64,000 nt of DNA from Microcella alkalica (GTDB lineage: Bacteria > Actinomycetota > Actinomycetes > Actinomycetales > Microbacteriaceae): contig NZ_JABUKC010000001.1 in the NCBI RefSeq assembly GCF_014595885.1, positions 496,001 through 560,000 on the forward strand. The letters are read 5' to 3'. Shown here one piece after another: positions 50,315 through 60,780 of this stretch; position 1 is the stretch's first letter; each line of letters starts with the position of its first letter. The position numbers and the translations under genes are program-made. Below the pieces are notes generated by a model. The model was not told the origin of the DNA, ran no database searches, and was given only the letters and a program-made list of their open reading frames with translations.

Positions 50315-51637
50315 ATGCCACCCGCACCGCCGATCAGCCTCGAACCGCTCTCCGTGCTCCTGCTCGTGCTCGTCGCCGGCATCGCCCTCGCGGTGCTGCC
50401 CTACGCGCACCGCTCGCTGCGCGGCGACCGCCGCGGACGCTCGACCACCGTCGCGATCGCGGCGATGCTCGTCTCTACCGCCGTGCTCGCCGTCGCCGAT
50501 GCTCCGTGGCTGATCGCCGCCGCCTGGAGCGCCGCGACCCTCGCCACGCTCGCCGCCCTCGGCCTCGGCGGCGGAGCGGCCGCCGTGCGCCGCGCCGCCC
50601 CCTGGCTCGTCATCGGCGACCTCGCGCTCTGGGGGGCCGTCGCCGCGATCGCGGCGGGAGGGCGCGGCGACCTCGCGGCCGTCCTGCTCGTCGTCGCGGC
50701 GGGCATCCGCTGCGCCGCCCCGCCCGCCCACGGCTGGCTCGTCGACTCGCTGCACGCCCCCACGCCCGTCAGCGCCGCCCTGCACGGCGGCATCGTCAAC
50801 GGCGGCGGCATCCTGCTGCTGAGCCAGCTGCCGGTGCTGCAGGCGAGCCCGCTCGCGCTCGGCCTGCTCGCCGCGCTCGCCGCCGTCGCCGTCGTCGCCG
50901 GCACGATCGGCGCCCTCGTGCGCACCGACGTCAAGGGCCGCCTCGTGCTCTCGACCGTCGCGCAGATGGGGTTCATGCTGCTCTGCCTCGCGCTCGGCCT
51001 CGCCGCCGCGGCCGCCCTCCACCTCGTCGCGCACGGCTTCTACAAGAGCGCGCTCTTCCTCGGCTCGAGCGACGGCATCGACCGCCGCGCCGCCGACCGC
51101 CGCGCGCCCGCCGCGCTGCGCCTCACGGCCGCCGGCCGTCGGGTGCGGATGCTCGTCGGCGCGCTGCCCGCCGTGCTCGCCCTCGTCGTCACCGCGCTCG
51201 CCCTCTACCCGGGCGGCCGCGGGCTGCCCGAGGCGCTGCTGCTGCTCGTCATGGCCGCCGCCGTCGCGACCGCCGGATACCGCGCCGCCCTCGCCGCGCG
51301 CACCCTGCCGCACGCGCTCGGCGTCGGAGCCCTCGCCGCCGCCGGCGCCACCGCGTTCGCCGCGCTGACCTCGGCGCTCTCCGGGGCGCTCGCGCTGCCC
51401 TCCGGGGGTGCCGCGGCCGGTGGCGCCGCCGTGCCGCTCGTGCTCGCCGTGCTCACGATCGCGGCCCTCGCCGGGCTCGCCGCCGTGCGGGGCACGGCGC
51501 CCTCGGGGCGGCTCGGGCTGCGCATCCTCGCCCTCGGCCACCGTCTCGGCGGGCCCGGTCTCGTCGGCCGCCCCCGCTCGCGCCCCGCCGCCTCCCGCAC
51601 CGCCGGTTCGCGCTTCCCGATCGGAGCCTCCGCATGA
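50315..51637 (+). CDS. dabB: DabB-like proton-conducting subunit of an inorganic carbon transporter (NuoL/MrpA-related)
   Basis: A 440-residue membrane protein related to the antiporter-like subunits of complex I. About twelve helices are visible. The functional block APPAHGWLVDSLHAPTPVSAALHGGIVNGGGILLL matches the NuoL helix 7-8 region, and TDVKGRLVLSTVAQMGFM plus LVAHGFYKSALFLGSSDGID match helices 10-12, with the buried His and Lys of HGFYKS. It is shorter than NuoL and is encoded directly before dabA, which defines the DAB system: DabB passes protons (or sodium) and DabA hydrates CO2. The ATG has AAGGAGG 8 nt upstream. The stop overlaps dabA by 4 nt. Confidence 0.87.
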   Translation: MPPAPPISLEPLSVLLLVLVAGIALAVLPYAHRSLRGDRRGRSTTVAIAAMLVSTAVLAVADAPWLIAAAWSAATLATLAALGLGGGAAAVRRAAPWLVIGDLALWGAVAAIAAGGRGDLAAVLLVVAAGIRCAAPPAHGWLVDSLHAPTPVSAALHGGIVNGGGILLLSQLPVLQASPLALGLLAALAAVAVVAGTIGALVRTDVKGRLVLSTVAQMGFMLLCLALGLAAAAALHLVAHGFYKSALFLGSSDGIDRRAADRRAPAALRLTAAGRRVRMLVGALPAVLALVVTALALYPGGRGLPEALLLLVMAAAVATAGYRAALAARTLPHALGVGALAAAGATAFAALTSALSGALALPSGGAAAGGAAVPLVLAVLTIAALAGLAAVRGTAPSGRLGLRILALGHRLGGPGLVGRPRSRPAASRTAGSRFPIGASA

Positions 51638-54108
51638 CCAGCCTGCTGCCGACCACCGCGCGCATCCTGCGCGCCCGCGCCGACGCCGAGATCGCCGCGA
51701 GCGTCATCGCGCCGTACTACGGCCTTGACGCCGCGATCGCCGTCAACCCCGTGCTGCCCTCGCTGCGGCAGGGGATGCCCGCGGCGCTCCGCGACGCCGC
51801 CCCCGCCCTCGGGGCGCGCGGCGGCGTGAGCGAGCAGTGGGCCCGCGAGCGCTTCGACGCCGGGCGCATCTCGCGCACCGAGCTCGCGCGCGCCCTGCGG
51901 GAGCGCCTCGACGCCGACCACCCGGCGGTCGGCGAGAGCGACGCGACCCTCGTGGCGCGGTTCCTCGCCGGCGCGGGGGCGGTCGCCGAGCCGCCGGTCG
52001 CCGACGCGGTCGCCGACGCCGCGGAGCAGGCCGCGCTCGGTGTCGACGAGCGCGTGACGTCCTGGTGCCGCGCCGCGCTCGCCCCCGAGGCCGCCGCCTG
52101 GCCGGTGCCGGTCGCCGAGCTCGGCTTCTACGGCGCCTGGCGCGCCGTCGCTGCCACCGACCTCACGCTGCCCCGCGAGGCTCGGCGGCGCATCGAGCAG
52201 GCGCCGCTCGCGGCCGATGCCGCGCTCGCTGCGGCACTCGAGGCGAGCGGCCTGCCGCAGGCCGACCGCGCCGAGGCCCTGCGGCGCGAGCTCGCCCGCA
52301 CGCCCGGCTTCACCGCCCACGTGCGCTGGCTCGCCGAGACGCGCGGCGACGTCGAGATCGTCGACCTGCTCGCCGTGCGGCTGACGCTGCGCCTCGCGCT
52401 CGACGCACCGCTGCCGTCGCCCGCCGCGACGCTCGCACGGCCCCGTCGGCCCCGACGCGACGAGCTCGGGCTCGACGCCGTCGACCGCGCCCTCGTCTGG
52501 CAGAGCGCGCTCGAGGCCCGCGTGCACGGCCGCCTGCTGTCGCGCGTGCGCCCCGAGCCGCCGACCCCCGCCGCGTCGCCGGCTGCACACCTGGTCTTCT
52601 GCATCGACGTGCGCAGCGAGGGCATCCGCCGCCACCTCGAGCAGCAGGGCCCCTACGCGACCTCGGGCTTCGCCGGGTTCTTCGGCATCGCCGCGGAGGT
52701 TGAGCCGCTCGCCGCCTCCGCCGCCTCCGCGGCGTGCCCCGTGCTGCTCAGCCCGCGCTACCGCGTGAGCGAGCGGCCCGTGCCGGGTGCCTGGCGCGGC
52801 GCGAAGGGCCTCGTCGACCGCCTCGCCGGAGGCCGGGCGTGGCGCTCGGCGCTGAAGGCGCCGGACGCGGTCGCCGGTGCGCCGCTCGGCTGGGCCGAGA
52901 TGACCGGGTGGCTGTGGGGTCCGGTCGCGGCGACCCGCAGCATCCTCGCCGGCGCCGCAGGCCGCGATCGCCGACCCGACGAGCCCGCGACCGCCCCCGC
53001 GACCCTCTTCGACGTCGACTCGGCGCTCACGATCGACGACCAGCTCGACACCGCCGAGGTGATCCTGCGCACGATGGGCATGACCGCGCCGGATGCCCCG
53101 CTCGTGGTGCTCGTCGGCCACGGCTCGACGACCGTCAACAACGCCTTCCGCACCGCGCTCGACTGCGGCGCCTGCGGCGGCCACCGGGGCGCGCCGAACG
53201 CCCGCATCGCCGCGGCGATCCTCAACAGCGAGGCGGTGCGCGCCGGGCTCGCCGAGCGCGGCATCGTGATCCCCGCCGAGACGGTGTTCCTCGCGGGCGA
53301 GCACGACACCGTGAGCGACGCCCTGCGCATCGTCGACGCCTCGGCGCTGCCCGCCTCGCGCCGGGGCGAACTCGACACCCTGCTCGCCGACGCCGCGCGC
53401 GCCGCCGACGCCCTGCAGCGCGAGCGCGCTGCCGAGCTGCCGGGCGCCGCTCGGCGCGGCGGTCGCGGGCGGGCGCGCCTGGAGCGCCGCGGCCGCGACT
53501 GGGCGCAGGTCTACCCGGAGTGGGGCCTCGCCCGCAACGCGGCGATCGTCATCGGGCCCCGCTCGCGCACCGCCGGGGTCGATCTCGAGCGCCGAGCCTT
53601 CCTGCACTCGTACGACCCGGTGGCGGATGCCGACGGTCGCGCCCTCGAGACCATCCTCACCGCGCCGCTCGTGGTCGCGCACTGGATCAACGCCCAGTAC
53701 TACTTCTCGGCCGTCGACCCCGACGTGCTCGGCGCCGGCTCGAAGACCGTGCACAACCTCGTCGGCGGCGCGGGCGTGCTCGCCGGACCGGGCGGCGACC
53801 TGCGCATCGGCCTGCCCTGGCAGTCGATCGGCACCCGCGCCGGGCTGCACCACGAGCCGCTGCGCCTGCTGGCCGTCGTCGACGCGCCCCTGCCGCGCAT
53901 TGACGACATCATCCAGCGCGCCGACATCGTCGCCGACCTGGTGTTCGGCGACTGGGTGCTGCTCGTCGCCCCCGGCGCCGAGCCCGGCACCTGGGTGCGC
54001 CGCACCCGCGAGGGCTGGCAGCCGTACGCGCTCGATGCGAGCATGCACACCGAGGAGGGCGCGCCCGGCGCTGCTCCGCAGACCACCGACCGGAAGGAGG
54101 CGGCATGA
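51634..54108 (+). CDS. dabA: DabA-like inorganic carbon transporter subunit (DUF2309/UPF0753)
   Basis: An 824-residue protein distantly related to beta-carbonic anhydrase. The predicted zinc-site residues are Cys323 and Asp325 (VFCIDVRSEGIRRHLE), His496 (VLVGHGSTTVNNAFR) and Cys511 (ALDCGACGGHRG). Their spacing, 173 and 15 residues, is the same as I recall for Halothiobacillus DabA2 (C351, D353, H524, C539). Other family blocks are FAGFFGIAAEVEP, RDWAQVYPEWGLARNAAIVIGPR and VVAHWINAQYYFSAVDPDVLGAG, followed by KTVHNLVGG. Predicted to work at the membrane with DabB to turn CO2 into bicarbonate one-way inside the cell. Start and stop both overlap neighbours by 4 nt. Confidence 0.93.
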   Translation: MTSLLPTTARILRARADAEIAASVIAPYYGLDAAIAVNPVLPSLRQGMPAALRDAAPALGARGGVSEQWARERFDAGRISRTELARALRERLDADHPAVGESDATLVARFLAGAGAVAEPPVADAVADAAEQAALGVDERVTSWCRAALAPEAAAWPVPVAELGFYGAWRAVAATDLTLPREARRRIEQAPLAADAALAAALEASGLPQADRAEALRRELARTPGFTAHVRWLAETRGDVEIVDLLAVRLTLRLALDAPLPSPAATLARPRRPRRDELGLDAVDRALVWQSALEARVHGRLLSRVRPEPPTPAASPAAHLVFCIDVRSEGIRRHLEQQGPYATSGFAGFFGIAAEVEPLAASAASAACPVLLSPRYRVSERPVPGAWRGAKGLVDRLAGGRAWRSALKAPDAVAGAPLGWAEMTGWLWGPVAATRSILAGAAGRDRRPDEPATAPATLFDVDSALTIDDQLDTAEVILRTMGMTAPDAPLVVLVGHGSTTVNNAFRTALDCGACGGHRGAPNARIAAAILNSEAVRAGLAERGIVIPAETVFLAGEHDTVSDALRIVDASALPASRRGELDTLLADAARAADALQRERAAELPGAARRGGRGRARLERRGRDWAQVYPEWGLARNAAIVIGPRSRTAGVDLERRAFLHSYDPVADADGRALETILTAPLVVAHWINAQYYFSAVDPDVLGAGSKTVHNLVGGAGVLAGPGGDLRIGLPWQSIGTRAGLHHEPLRLLAVVDAPLPRIDDIIQRADIVADLVFGDWVLLVAPGAEPGTWVRRTREGWQPYALDASMHTEEGAPGAAPQTTDRKEAA

Positions 54109-54428
54109 GCCGCGACTCACTCACCCGCATGACCAAGATCGAGGTCGTCGCGCGCACCGCCGACTCCGACGCGGTGCGCCGCCAGATCGTCGCCTCCGGA
54201 GCGACCGGCTACACGAGCCTGCCCGCCGTGACCGGCCTCGGCCACCACGGCGCCCACGAGGGGCGCGCGCTGTTCAACGACCGCGACGCGCTCACCCTCA
54301 CGATCACCGTCGTGCCCGACGACCGCGCCGACGACCTCATCGACGGCCTGCGCTCGCTGCTCGAGCGCTCAACGGGCGTCATGTTCGTGAGCGACACCTA
54401 CGTGAGCCGGCCGCACTACTTCAGCTGA
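54105..54428 (+). CDS. PII-like regulatory protein of the dab operon
   Basis: A 107-residue protein with the ferredoxin-like PII fold: the first strand MTKIEVVARTADSDAVRRQIVASGATGYTSLPAVTGLG leads into a shortened T-loop (GHHGAHEGRALFNDRDAL), then LTITVVPDDRADDLIDGLRSLL and a final strand. The uridylylated tyrosine of GlnB is absent, so it is not a classical nitrogen sensor. PII-like proteins beside bicarbonate transporters (SbtB, CPII) sense adenine nucleotides or bicarbonate; that role is inferred here. The ATG overlaps the dabA stop with GGAAGGAGG upstream. An ATG eight codons later is a possible second start. Confidence 0.82.
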   Translation: MSRDSLTRMTKIEVVARTADSDAVRRQIVASGATGYTSLPAVTGLGHHGAHEGRALFNDRDALTLTITVVPDDRADDLIDGLRSLLERSTGVMFVSDTYVSRPHYFS

Positions 54429-54460
54429 GCGCGGCGCGAGCCGAGCATCCGCGAACCGGA

Positions 54461-54497
54461 ACGGCGCCCGCCCCGAGAGCCGGGGCGGGCGCCGTTC
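54461..54497. terminator. Strong hairpin terminator between the dab operon and fumC
   Basis: A perfect 15-bp stem from 54461 (AACGGCGCCCGCCCC) to 54497, extendable by one G-C pair, around a loop of 5-7 nt. It serves convergent transcripts from both sides. Confidence 0.85.
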
Positions 54498-54515
54498 GCG
54501 TCAGGCGAGTGCGGC

Positions 54516-55919
<1,404 letters not shown>

Positions 55920-55964
55920 AGCGATGCGCTCCTTCTCGTGAGAGTGCGGGGGTCGGCGCGCCGG

Positions 55965-56606
55965 TCAGATCTGGCCGACGACGATGTCGGGCACTGCTCG
56001 ACCCTCGAGCAGGCGGTAATTGGCACCGACGATAGCCAGGGTACCGGCGGCGACGGCGTCGCTGATCAGCTCGCTCGCGGCCAGCAGCTCGCCGACGGTG
56101 TCGCGCAGGTGCTCGCGCCCGACGACCTGCGCGTCGAGTTCGGCGGGGTCGGTCGTGCCGGCGGCGAGCAGGCAGCGGTCGACCGCGGGCACGATGCGCT
56201 CGACGAGACCCTGGATGTGCGGGGGCAGCGGCGGAGCATCCGCCCCTCGGGAGTCGATCGCCGCCCGCACCGCACCGCACTCGTCGTGGCCGAGCACGAG
56301 GATCAGCGGCACGCCCAGCACGCCGACCGCGTACTCGAGCGAGCCGACGACGCTGCTGGAGATCACCTGCCCGGCGTTGCGCACGACGAAGAGGTCGCCG
56401 AGGCCCTTGTCGAAGATGATCTCGGCCGCCAGGCGCGAGTCGCTGCAGCCGAAGAGGGCCGCGTGCGGCGCCTGCGAGGAGGCCAGCTCGTTGCGCCGCT
56501 CGACGTCCTGTCGCGGATGCGCGGGCTCACCGGCGACGAAGCGGGCGTTGCCGCGCTCCATCTCGCGCCACACGTCGGCGGGGGTGCGCTGCTCGATCGG
56601 CGGCAT
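55965..56606 (-). CDS. Beta-carbonic anhydrase
   Basis: Interconverts CO2 and bicarbonate. The 213-residue protein has zinc ligands Cys54, His107 and Cys110 (FGCSDSRLAAE, VLGHDECGAV) and the Asp56-Arg58 catalytic dyad. The N-terminal block MERGNARFVAGEPAHPRQD and VVRNAGQVISSSVVGSLEYAV match the plant-type/clade B enzymes. GGAG precedes the ATG at 56606. It is probably cytosolic and lies about 1.5 kb from the dab operon, in the opposite orientation. A soluble anhydrase beside a DAB system must be restrained or serve another step, because it could let CO2 leak back out. Confidence 0.93.
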   Translation of the reverse strand: MPPIEQRTPADVWREMERGNARFVAGEPAHPRQDVERRNELASSQAPHAALFGCSDSRLAAEIIFDKGLGDLFVVRNAGQVISSSVVGSLEYAVGVLGVPLILVLGHDECGAVRAAIDSRGADAPPLPPHIQGLVERIVPAVDRCLLAAGTTDPAELDAQVVGREHLRDTVGELLAASELISDAVAAGTLAIVGANYRLLEGRAVPDIVVGQI

Positions 56607-56676
56607 GGCGGCTCCGGGAGGCGTCAGAGGTGGAGGGCGGGGCTCCACGGCCCCCGACCTGCGAGCCTACGCCCGC

Positions 56677-57318
56677 TCAGCGGCCCGGTGTGTCGAGCTC
56701 GTCGGCGATCGCTGTGGCGAGCTGCGCGAAGTCGGCGTCGCTCGCGGTGCCGTACAGCACGACCGTGCTCGACCCGGCGTCGGTGACGAGCGCGTAGGCG
56801 CGATTGCCGATCTCGTCGACGTCGCGGCGATCGAAGGCGCGCCACTCGCGCCCGCCGATCTCGACGACCTCGCCGTCGCCGTTGGGCCCGCGCAGGGCGT
56901 CGTCGAGCCACGTGGGGTTCGCGTCGAAGCCCTGCAGCAGGCCGATGAAGCGGTCGTCGGCGGTGATGAGGCCGACGTACCACTCCTGCACCTCGCCGTC
57001 GCCGCCCAGGTCGGCCCGGTTGGCGTACCAGCCCTCGGGCAGCGCCGGCGCGACGACGGACTGCCCGAGCCCGGCCTCGGCCTGCTCGGCGGTCGCGGCG
57101 TAGTCGACGCTCTCGGGCGTCGGATCCTCCCGCACCGTCACGACGATGAGGAACAGCACGATGAGCAGCGAGGCGCCGATCGACAGCAGCAGGTTCTTCG
57201 TCGACTGGTTGGCGCGGCGCTTGGCCCGGTTGGCGGCGACGCGGGCCGCGCGCTCCTCGTCGGTCTCGGGGCGACCGAGCTCGGCGACGATCGGGCGGCC
57301 GGTGACGGGGTCGGTCAT
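56677..57318 (-). CDS. DUF4245 family membrane protein
   Basis: A 213-residue protein: a short cytoplasmic start with KRRANQSTKNLLLSIG, one transmembrane helix (IGASLLIVLFLIVVTVRED) and an extracytoplasmic domain whose segment PALPEGWYANRADLGGDGEVQEWYVGLIT is the DUF4245 hallmark. Function unknown. It lies 10 nt downstream of xseB and is the third gene of the xseA-xseB-DUF4245 unit. In mycobacteria the neighbour is glpX, which is not found here; a beta-carbonic anhydrase follows instead. Confidence 0.88.
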   Translation of the reverse strand: MTDPVTGRPIVAELGRPETDEERAARVAANRAKRRANQSTKNLLLSIGASLLIVLFLIVVTVREDPTPESVDYAATAEQAEAGLGQSVVAPALPEGWYANRADLGGDGEVQEWYVGLITADDRFIGLLQGFDANPTWLDDALRGPNGDGEVVEIGGREWRAFDRRDVDEIGNRAYALVTDAGSSTVVLYGTASDADFAQLATAIADELDTPGR

Positions 57319-57328
57319 GGGCGGATGC

Positions 57329-57565
57329 TCAGCCCTGGCCCGCGGCGGAGCGTGCGGCGTCGAGGCGCTCCTTCGCGCCGATCAGCCACTGCTCGCAGCG
57401 GCGCGCGAGCGCCTCGCCGCGCTCCCACAGGGCGATCGACTGCTCGAGCGTGGCGCCGCCCTGCTCGAGCTCGGTGACCACGCGCACGAGCTCGTCGCGC
57501 GCCTGCTCGTACGACAGGGCGTCGACGTCGGTCGCGGCGTCGGCGGTGGGGGTCACGTCAGTCAT
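57329..57565 (-). CDS. xseB: Exodeoxyribonuclease VII small subunit
   Basis: A 78-residue helical protein that wraps the large subunit and limits its nuclease activity. The family core is LSYEQARDELVRVVTELEQGGATLEQSIALWERGEALARRCEQWL, forming an antiparallel helix pair. The first 15 residues are a disordered Thr/Asp/Ala extension. The gene is 45 nt downstream of xseA and 10 nt upstream of the DUF4245 gene. Confidence 0.94.
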   Translation of the reverse strand: MTDVTPTADAATDVDALSYEQARDELVRVVTELEQGGATLEQSIALWERGEALARRCEQWLIGAKERLDAARSAAGQG

Positions 57566-57610
57566 GGTACGAGCGTCTCTCTGTCGAGCGGGTGGGTGCG
57601 GGGTGCGAGG

Positions 57611-58870
57611 TCACCGAGCGGGGTCGCCGACGGCGGGCAGCGCCGCGCCCGCGGTCGCCGCGAGTCGCCCGGCGGCGAGCGTGAGCACGAGCGCGTCGCC
57701 CGCGCTCGCCTCGGCCGGGTCGCGCAGCACCTGGCCCTCGCCGCGCTGCACGATCGCGTACCCGCGGTCGAGGGTGTGCTGCGGCGAGAGGGCGCGCAGC
57801 TGCCGGCGGCGCTCCTCGACCTCCTGGCCAGCGCGCTCGAGCCGACGCTCCGTGAGCTCGACGCCGCGCGCGACGAGGCGCACGAGCTCGTCGGCGCGCT
57901 GGTCGATGATCCAGCCGGGCGCGGCGAGCGAGGGCCGGGAGCGCACCTGGGCGATGCGGTCGATCTCGGTGCCGATGAGGCTCGTGACGCGCGAGAGCAT
58001 GCGCGAGCGCACCTGCTGCACGCGCGCGAGCTCGTCGGCGACGTCGGGCACGACGCGCTTGGCGGCGTCGGTCGGCGTCGAGGCGCGCAGGTCGGCCACG
58101 TCGTCGAGCAGCGGCCGGTCGTTCTCGTGCCCGATCGCGCTCACGAGCGGGGTCTCGCAGGCCGCCGTGGCGCGCACGACGGCCTCGTCGCTGAACGGCA
58201 GCAGGTTCTGGAAGTCGCCGCCGCCGCGGGCGACGATGATGACGTCGACCTCGGGGTCGGCATCCAGCGCCCGGATGCCCGCCACGAGCTCGCCGACGGC
58301 CCGCTCGCCCTGCACCGCCGAGTGGTGCACCCGGAACCGCACGGAGGGCCAGCGCAGCTGCGCGTTGCGCAGCACATCCTTCTCGGCGTCGCTGTCGGCG
58401 CCCGTCACGAGGCCGATGCAGTGCGGCAGGAACGGCAGCGGCTTCTTGCGCGCCGCGTCGAAGAGCCCCTCGGCGCGCAGCTGCTGGCGCAGCCGCTCGA
58501 GCCGCTCGAGCAGGTCGCCGAGGCCGACGCGGCGCATCTCGAACACCTGCATCGTGAGGCTGCCGCCCTTGACCCACCAGTTGGCCTTGACGAGCGCGAC
58601 GACGCGGTCGCCCTGGCCGAGGCCGTCGGGCAGCTTCGCCCGCACGCTCGACCACACCGTGAACGACACGGTGGCGTCGACGGCGAGGTCTTTGAGCTTG
58701 CCGTAGACGTTGCCGCCCGAGACGCCCCACTGGGTGATCTCGCCCTCGACCCACACGCTGCCGAGCCGGTCGATGTAGCCCTTGATCTTCTGCGACAGCT
58801 CGCCGACGGGCCACGGGGCATCAGCCGTCGAGGGAGCGGCGGCGGGTGCGCTCGACGCGGTCTCGCTCAT
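57611..58870 (-). CDS. xseA: Exodeoxyribonuclease VII large subunit
   Basis: Degrades single-stranded DNA to oligonucleotides, with roles in repair and recombination. The 419-residue protein starts with the OB-fold domain (VGELSQKIKGYIDRLGSVWVEGEITQWG, GGNVYGKLKD), then the catalytic domain (IGLVTGADSDAEKDVL, DVIIVARGGGDFQNLLPFSDEAVVRA, TPLVSAIGHENDRPLLDDVADLRASTPTDAA), then a long coiled-coil region that binds XseB copies, and a C-terminal segment LDRGYAIVQRGEG. The ATG at 58870 has AAGGAGG 6 nt upstream on the minus strand. The frame is open beyond this start without family similarity. Confidence 0.96.
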   Translation of the reverse strand: MSETASSAPAAAPSTADAPWPVGELSQKIKGYIDRLGSVWVEGEITQWGVSGGNVYGKLKDLAVDATVSFTVWSSVRAKLPDGLGQGDRVVALVKANWWVKGGSLTMQVFEMRRVGLGDLLERLERLRQQLRAEGLFDAARKKPLPFLPHCIGLVTGADSDAEKDVLRNAQLRWPSVRFRVHHSAVQGERAVGELVAGIRALDADPEVDVIIVARGGGDFQNLLPFSDEAVVRATAACETPLVSAIGHENDRPLLDDVADLRASTPTDAAKRVVPDVADELARVQQVRSRMLSRVTSLIGTEIDRIAQVRSRPSLAAPGWIIDQRADELVRLVARGVELTERRLERAGQEVEERRRQLRALSPQHTLDRGYAIVQRGEGQVLRDPAEASAGDALVLTLAAGRLAATAGAALPAVGDPAR

Positions 58871-58955
58871 GCCCCTCCTTGCTTCGTTCGGCGGCCTCCG
58901 CCAGGGTAGTCGACGGCACCGACGGCCGTCGGGCCGAGCGGAGAGTCGAGGAACC

Positions 58956-59879
58956 ATGCCGTCATCCACACCCCTGGAGGTGTCGCGCCTGACGAAGGTC
59001 TACGGCCCCGTCACGGCCCTGCACGACGTGAGCTTCACCGCGCAGCCGGGGCGCGTGACGGGCTTCCTGGGCCCGAACGGCGCGGGCAAGACCTCGACGC
59101 TGCGCATCCTGCTCGGCCTCAACCGCCCCACCTCCGGCAGCGCCACGATCGCGGGCGTGCCGTACCGCGCGCTCGAGCGGCCCCTGACCCGCGTGGGCGG
59201 CTCGCTGTCGAGCGACGTGTTCCACCCGGCGCGCTCCGGCCGCGACCACCTGCGGGTCGTGGCGCTCGCGGCGGGCATCCCCCTGCCGCGCGTGGACGTC
59301 GTGCTCGAGCAGGTGGGGCTGCAGCACGCGGCCCGGCGCCCCGTCGGGGGTTACTCGCTCGGCATGCGCCAGCGGCTCGGCCTCGCCGGAGCCCTGCTCG
59401 GCGACCCCGACGCGCTCGTGCTCGACGAGCCCATCAACGGCCTCGACCCCGACGGCATCCGCTGGATGCGCGGTCTGCTGCGGGCGCTCGCCGACGAGGG
59501 CCGCACGGTGCTGCTGTCGAGTCACGTGCTGAGCGAGGTGCAGCAGACGGTGGATGACGTGGTCGTCATCCGGCACGGACGCATCGTCTTCGACGGCGCG
59601 CTCTCCGATCTCGAGCAGGGCACCGCGCGCGTGCGCGTCGACGTCGCACCCGGCGATCGGGCGGCGCTCGCCGCAGCGCTGACCGCCGCGGGCGCGGGCG
59701 TCGAGGCGGGCGAGCACGGCCTCGTCGTGGTCGGCCTCGACGCGCGCCGCACGGGCGAGGTCGCGCGCGACGCGGGGCTCGCGCTCACGCACCTCAGCGA
59801 CGAGGGCGACGGGCTCGAGGCGATCTTCCTGCAGCTCACCGCCGACGAGTCCGCCAGCGCCGAGGGGAGCGCGGCATGA
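58956..59879 (+). CDS. ABC transporter ATP-binding protein (ABC-2 type exporter)
   Basis: A 307-residue ATPase of the CcmA/NatA type: Walker [12 protein letters not shown], signature [12 protein letters not shown], Walker [16 protein letters not shown] and switch [12 protein letters not shown], then an accessory C-terminal domain. [20 protein letters not shown] is typical of bacitracin/lantibiotic-type exporters of the BcrA group, so export of or immunity to a peptide antibiotic is possible. The ATG has a weak GAGGA upstream. The stop overlaps the permease start (ATGA). Confidence 0.9.
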   Translation: MPSSTPLEVSRLTKVYGPVTALHDVSFTAQPGRVTGFLGPNGAGKTSTLRILLGLNRPTSGSATIAGVPYRALERPLTRVGGSLSSDVFHPARSGRDHLRVVALAAGIPLPRVDVVLEQVGLQHAARRPVGGYSLGMRQRLGLAGALLGDPDALVLDEPINGLDPDGIRWMRGLLRALADEGRTVLLSSHVLSEVQQTVDDVVVIRHGRIVFDGALSDLEQGTARVRVDVAPGDRAALAAALTAAGAGVEAGEHGLVVVGLDARRTGEVARDAGLALTHLSDEGDGLEAIFLQLTADESASAEGSAA

Positions 59880-60724
59880 GCGCGCTCGGCCGCGCCGTCG
59901 CCTCCGAGTTCGCGAAGGTGCTCTCGCTGCGCGCCTGGTGGCTGCTCGGTCTCGTGCTGCTGCTCTACATCGCGGTCACCGCGGCGGGGCTCGCCTTCTT
60001 CCTCAGCGACCTCGGTGCGCAGCTCGGCGCGGCGGCGGGCCCCGGCGCTCCGGTGCTCGACGCGGTGACGACGGCGAACCTCGTCTACTCGAGCGTCACC
60101 GCGGTCGGCCTCGTGATCCCGCTGCTGTTCGGCGCGCTGCTCGCGACGACCGAGTACCGTCACCGCACGCTCACCCCGACCGTGCTCGCCCAGCCGCGCC
60201 GCGGCGTCGTGCTCGCGGCGAAGGCCGTCGTCGCGCTCGTCATGGGCGCGCTCTACGGCGTCATCGGCCTCGCCGGCTCGGTCGGCGCCGGCGCCCCGAC
60301 CCTCCTGGCTGTGGGCGAGCAGGCGGCCCTCGACGAACCGGACGTGCTCACGGTGCTCGCCCGCACCCTGCTGGCGACGGCGCTGTGGTCGCTGCTCGGC
60401 CTCGGCCTCGGTGCGCTGCTGACGAGCCAGATCGCGGCGATCGTCATCGTGCTGGCGTTCACGCAGTTCGTCGAGCCGATCCTGCGGCTCATCGCCGGCA
60501 TCAGCGAGCCCACGGCCGCGATCGCGCGCTTCCTGCCCGGGGCGGCGACCGACGCGCTCGTCGGCGCGGGCATCCTCAGCTCGCTCGGGGCGATCGATCC
60601 GAGCGTGCCCAACGCGACGGCGGATGCCCTGCTGTGGTGGCAGGGCGGCCTCGTGCTCGCCGCCCTCGCCGTCGTCCCGGTGGTCGTCGCGGCCCTCACG
60701 ACCGCCCGGCGCGATGTCGAGTAG
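59876..60724 (+). CDS. ABC-2 type transporter permease (BcrB-like)
   Basis: A 282-residue membrane protein with six hydrophobic segments: one near residues 20-42, then helices around 70-90, 100-125, 150-175, 180-205 and 255-275. The N-terminal [17 protein letters not shown] and the loop [22 protein letters not shown] are the standard marks of these permeases. It is the partner of the upstream ATPase by 4-nt overlap. No two-component regulator is attached, although sensor genes lie 1.2 kb downstream. Confidence 0.87.
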   Translation: MSALGRAVASEFAKVLSLRAWWLLGLVLLLYIAVTAAGLAFFLSDLGAQLGAAAGPGAPVLDAVTTANLVYSSVTAVGLVIPLLFGALLATTEYRHRTLTPTVLAQPRRGVVLAAKAVVALVMGALYGVIGLAGSVGAGAPTLLAVGEQAALDEPDVLTVLARTLLATALWSLLGLGLGALLTSQIAAIVIVLAFTQFVEPILRLIAGISEPTAAIARFLPGAATDALVGAGILSSLGAIDPSVPNATADALLWWQGGLVLAALAVVPVVVAALTTARRDVE

Positions 60725-60780
60725 CCGGAGCCCGCTCGCGCTCGGCGAGCGCCCACCCGCGCCCTCGTAGACTGGCGCCC

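Noticed and set aside
50315-51637. DabB as a true complex I or Mrp antiporter subunit.
   Set aside because: No other nuo or mrp genes are nearby, the protein is shorter, and it is translationally coupled to a DUF2309/DabA gene.
51205-54120. Minus-strand frame of about 970 codons opposite dabA and dabB.
   Set aside because: DabA zinc-site motifs and tight operon overlaps support the plus strand; the opposite frame has no domain features.
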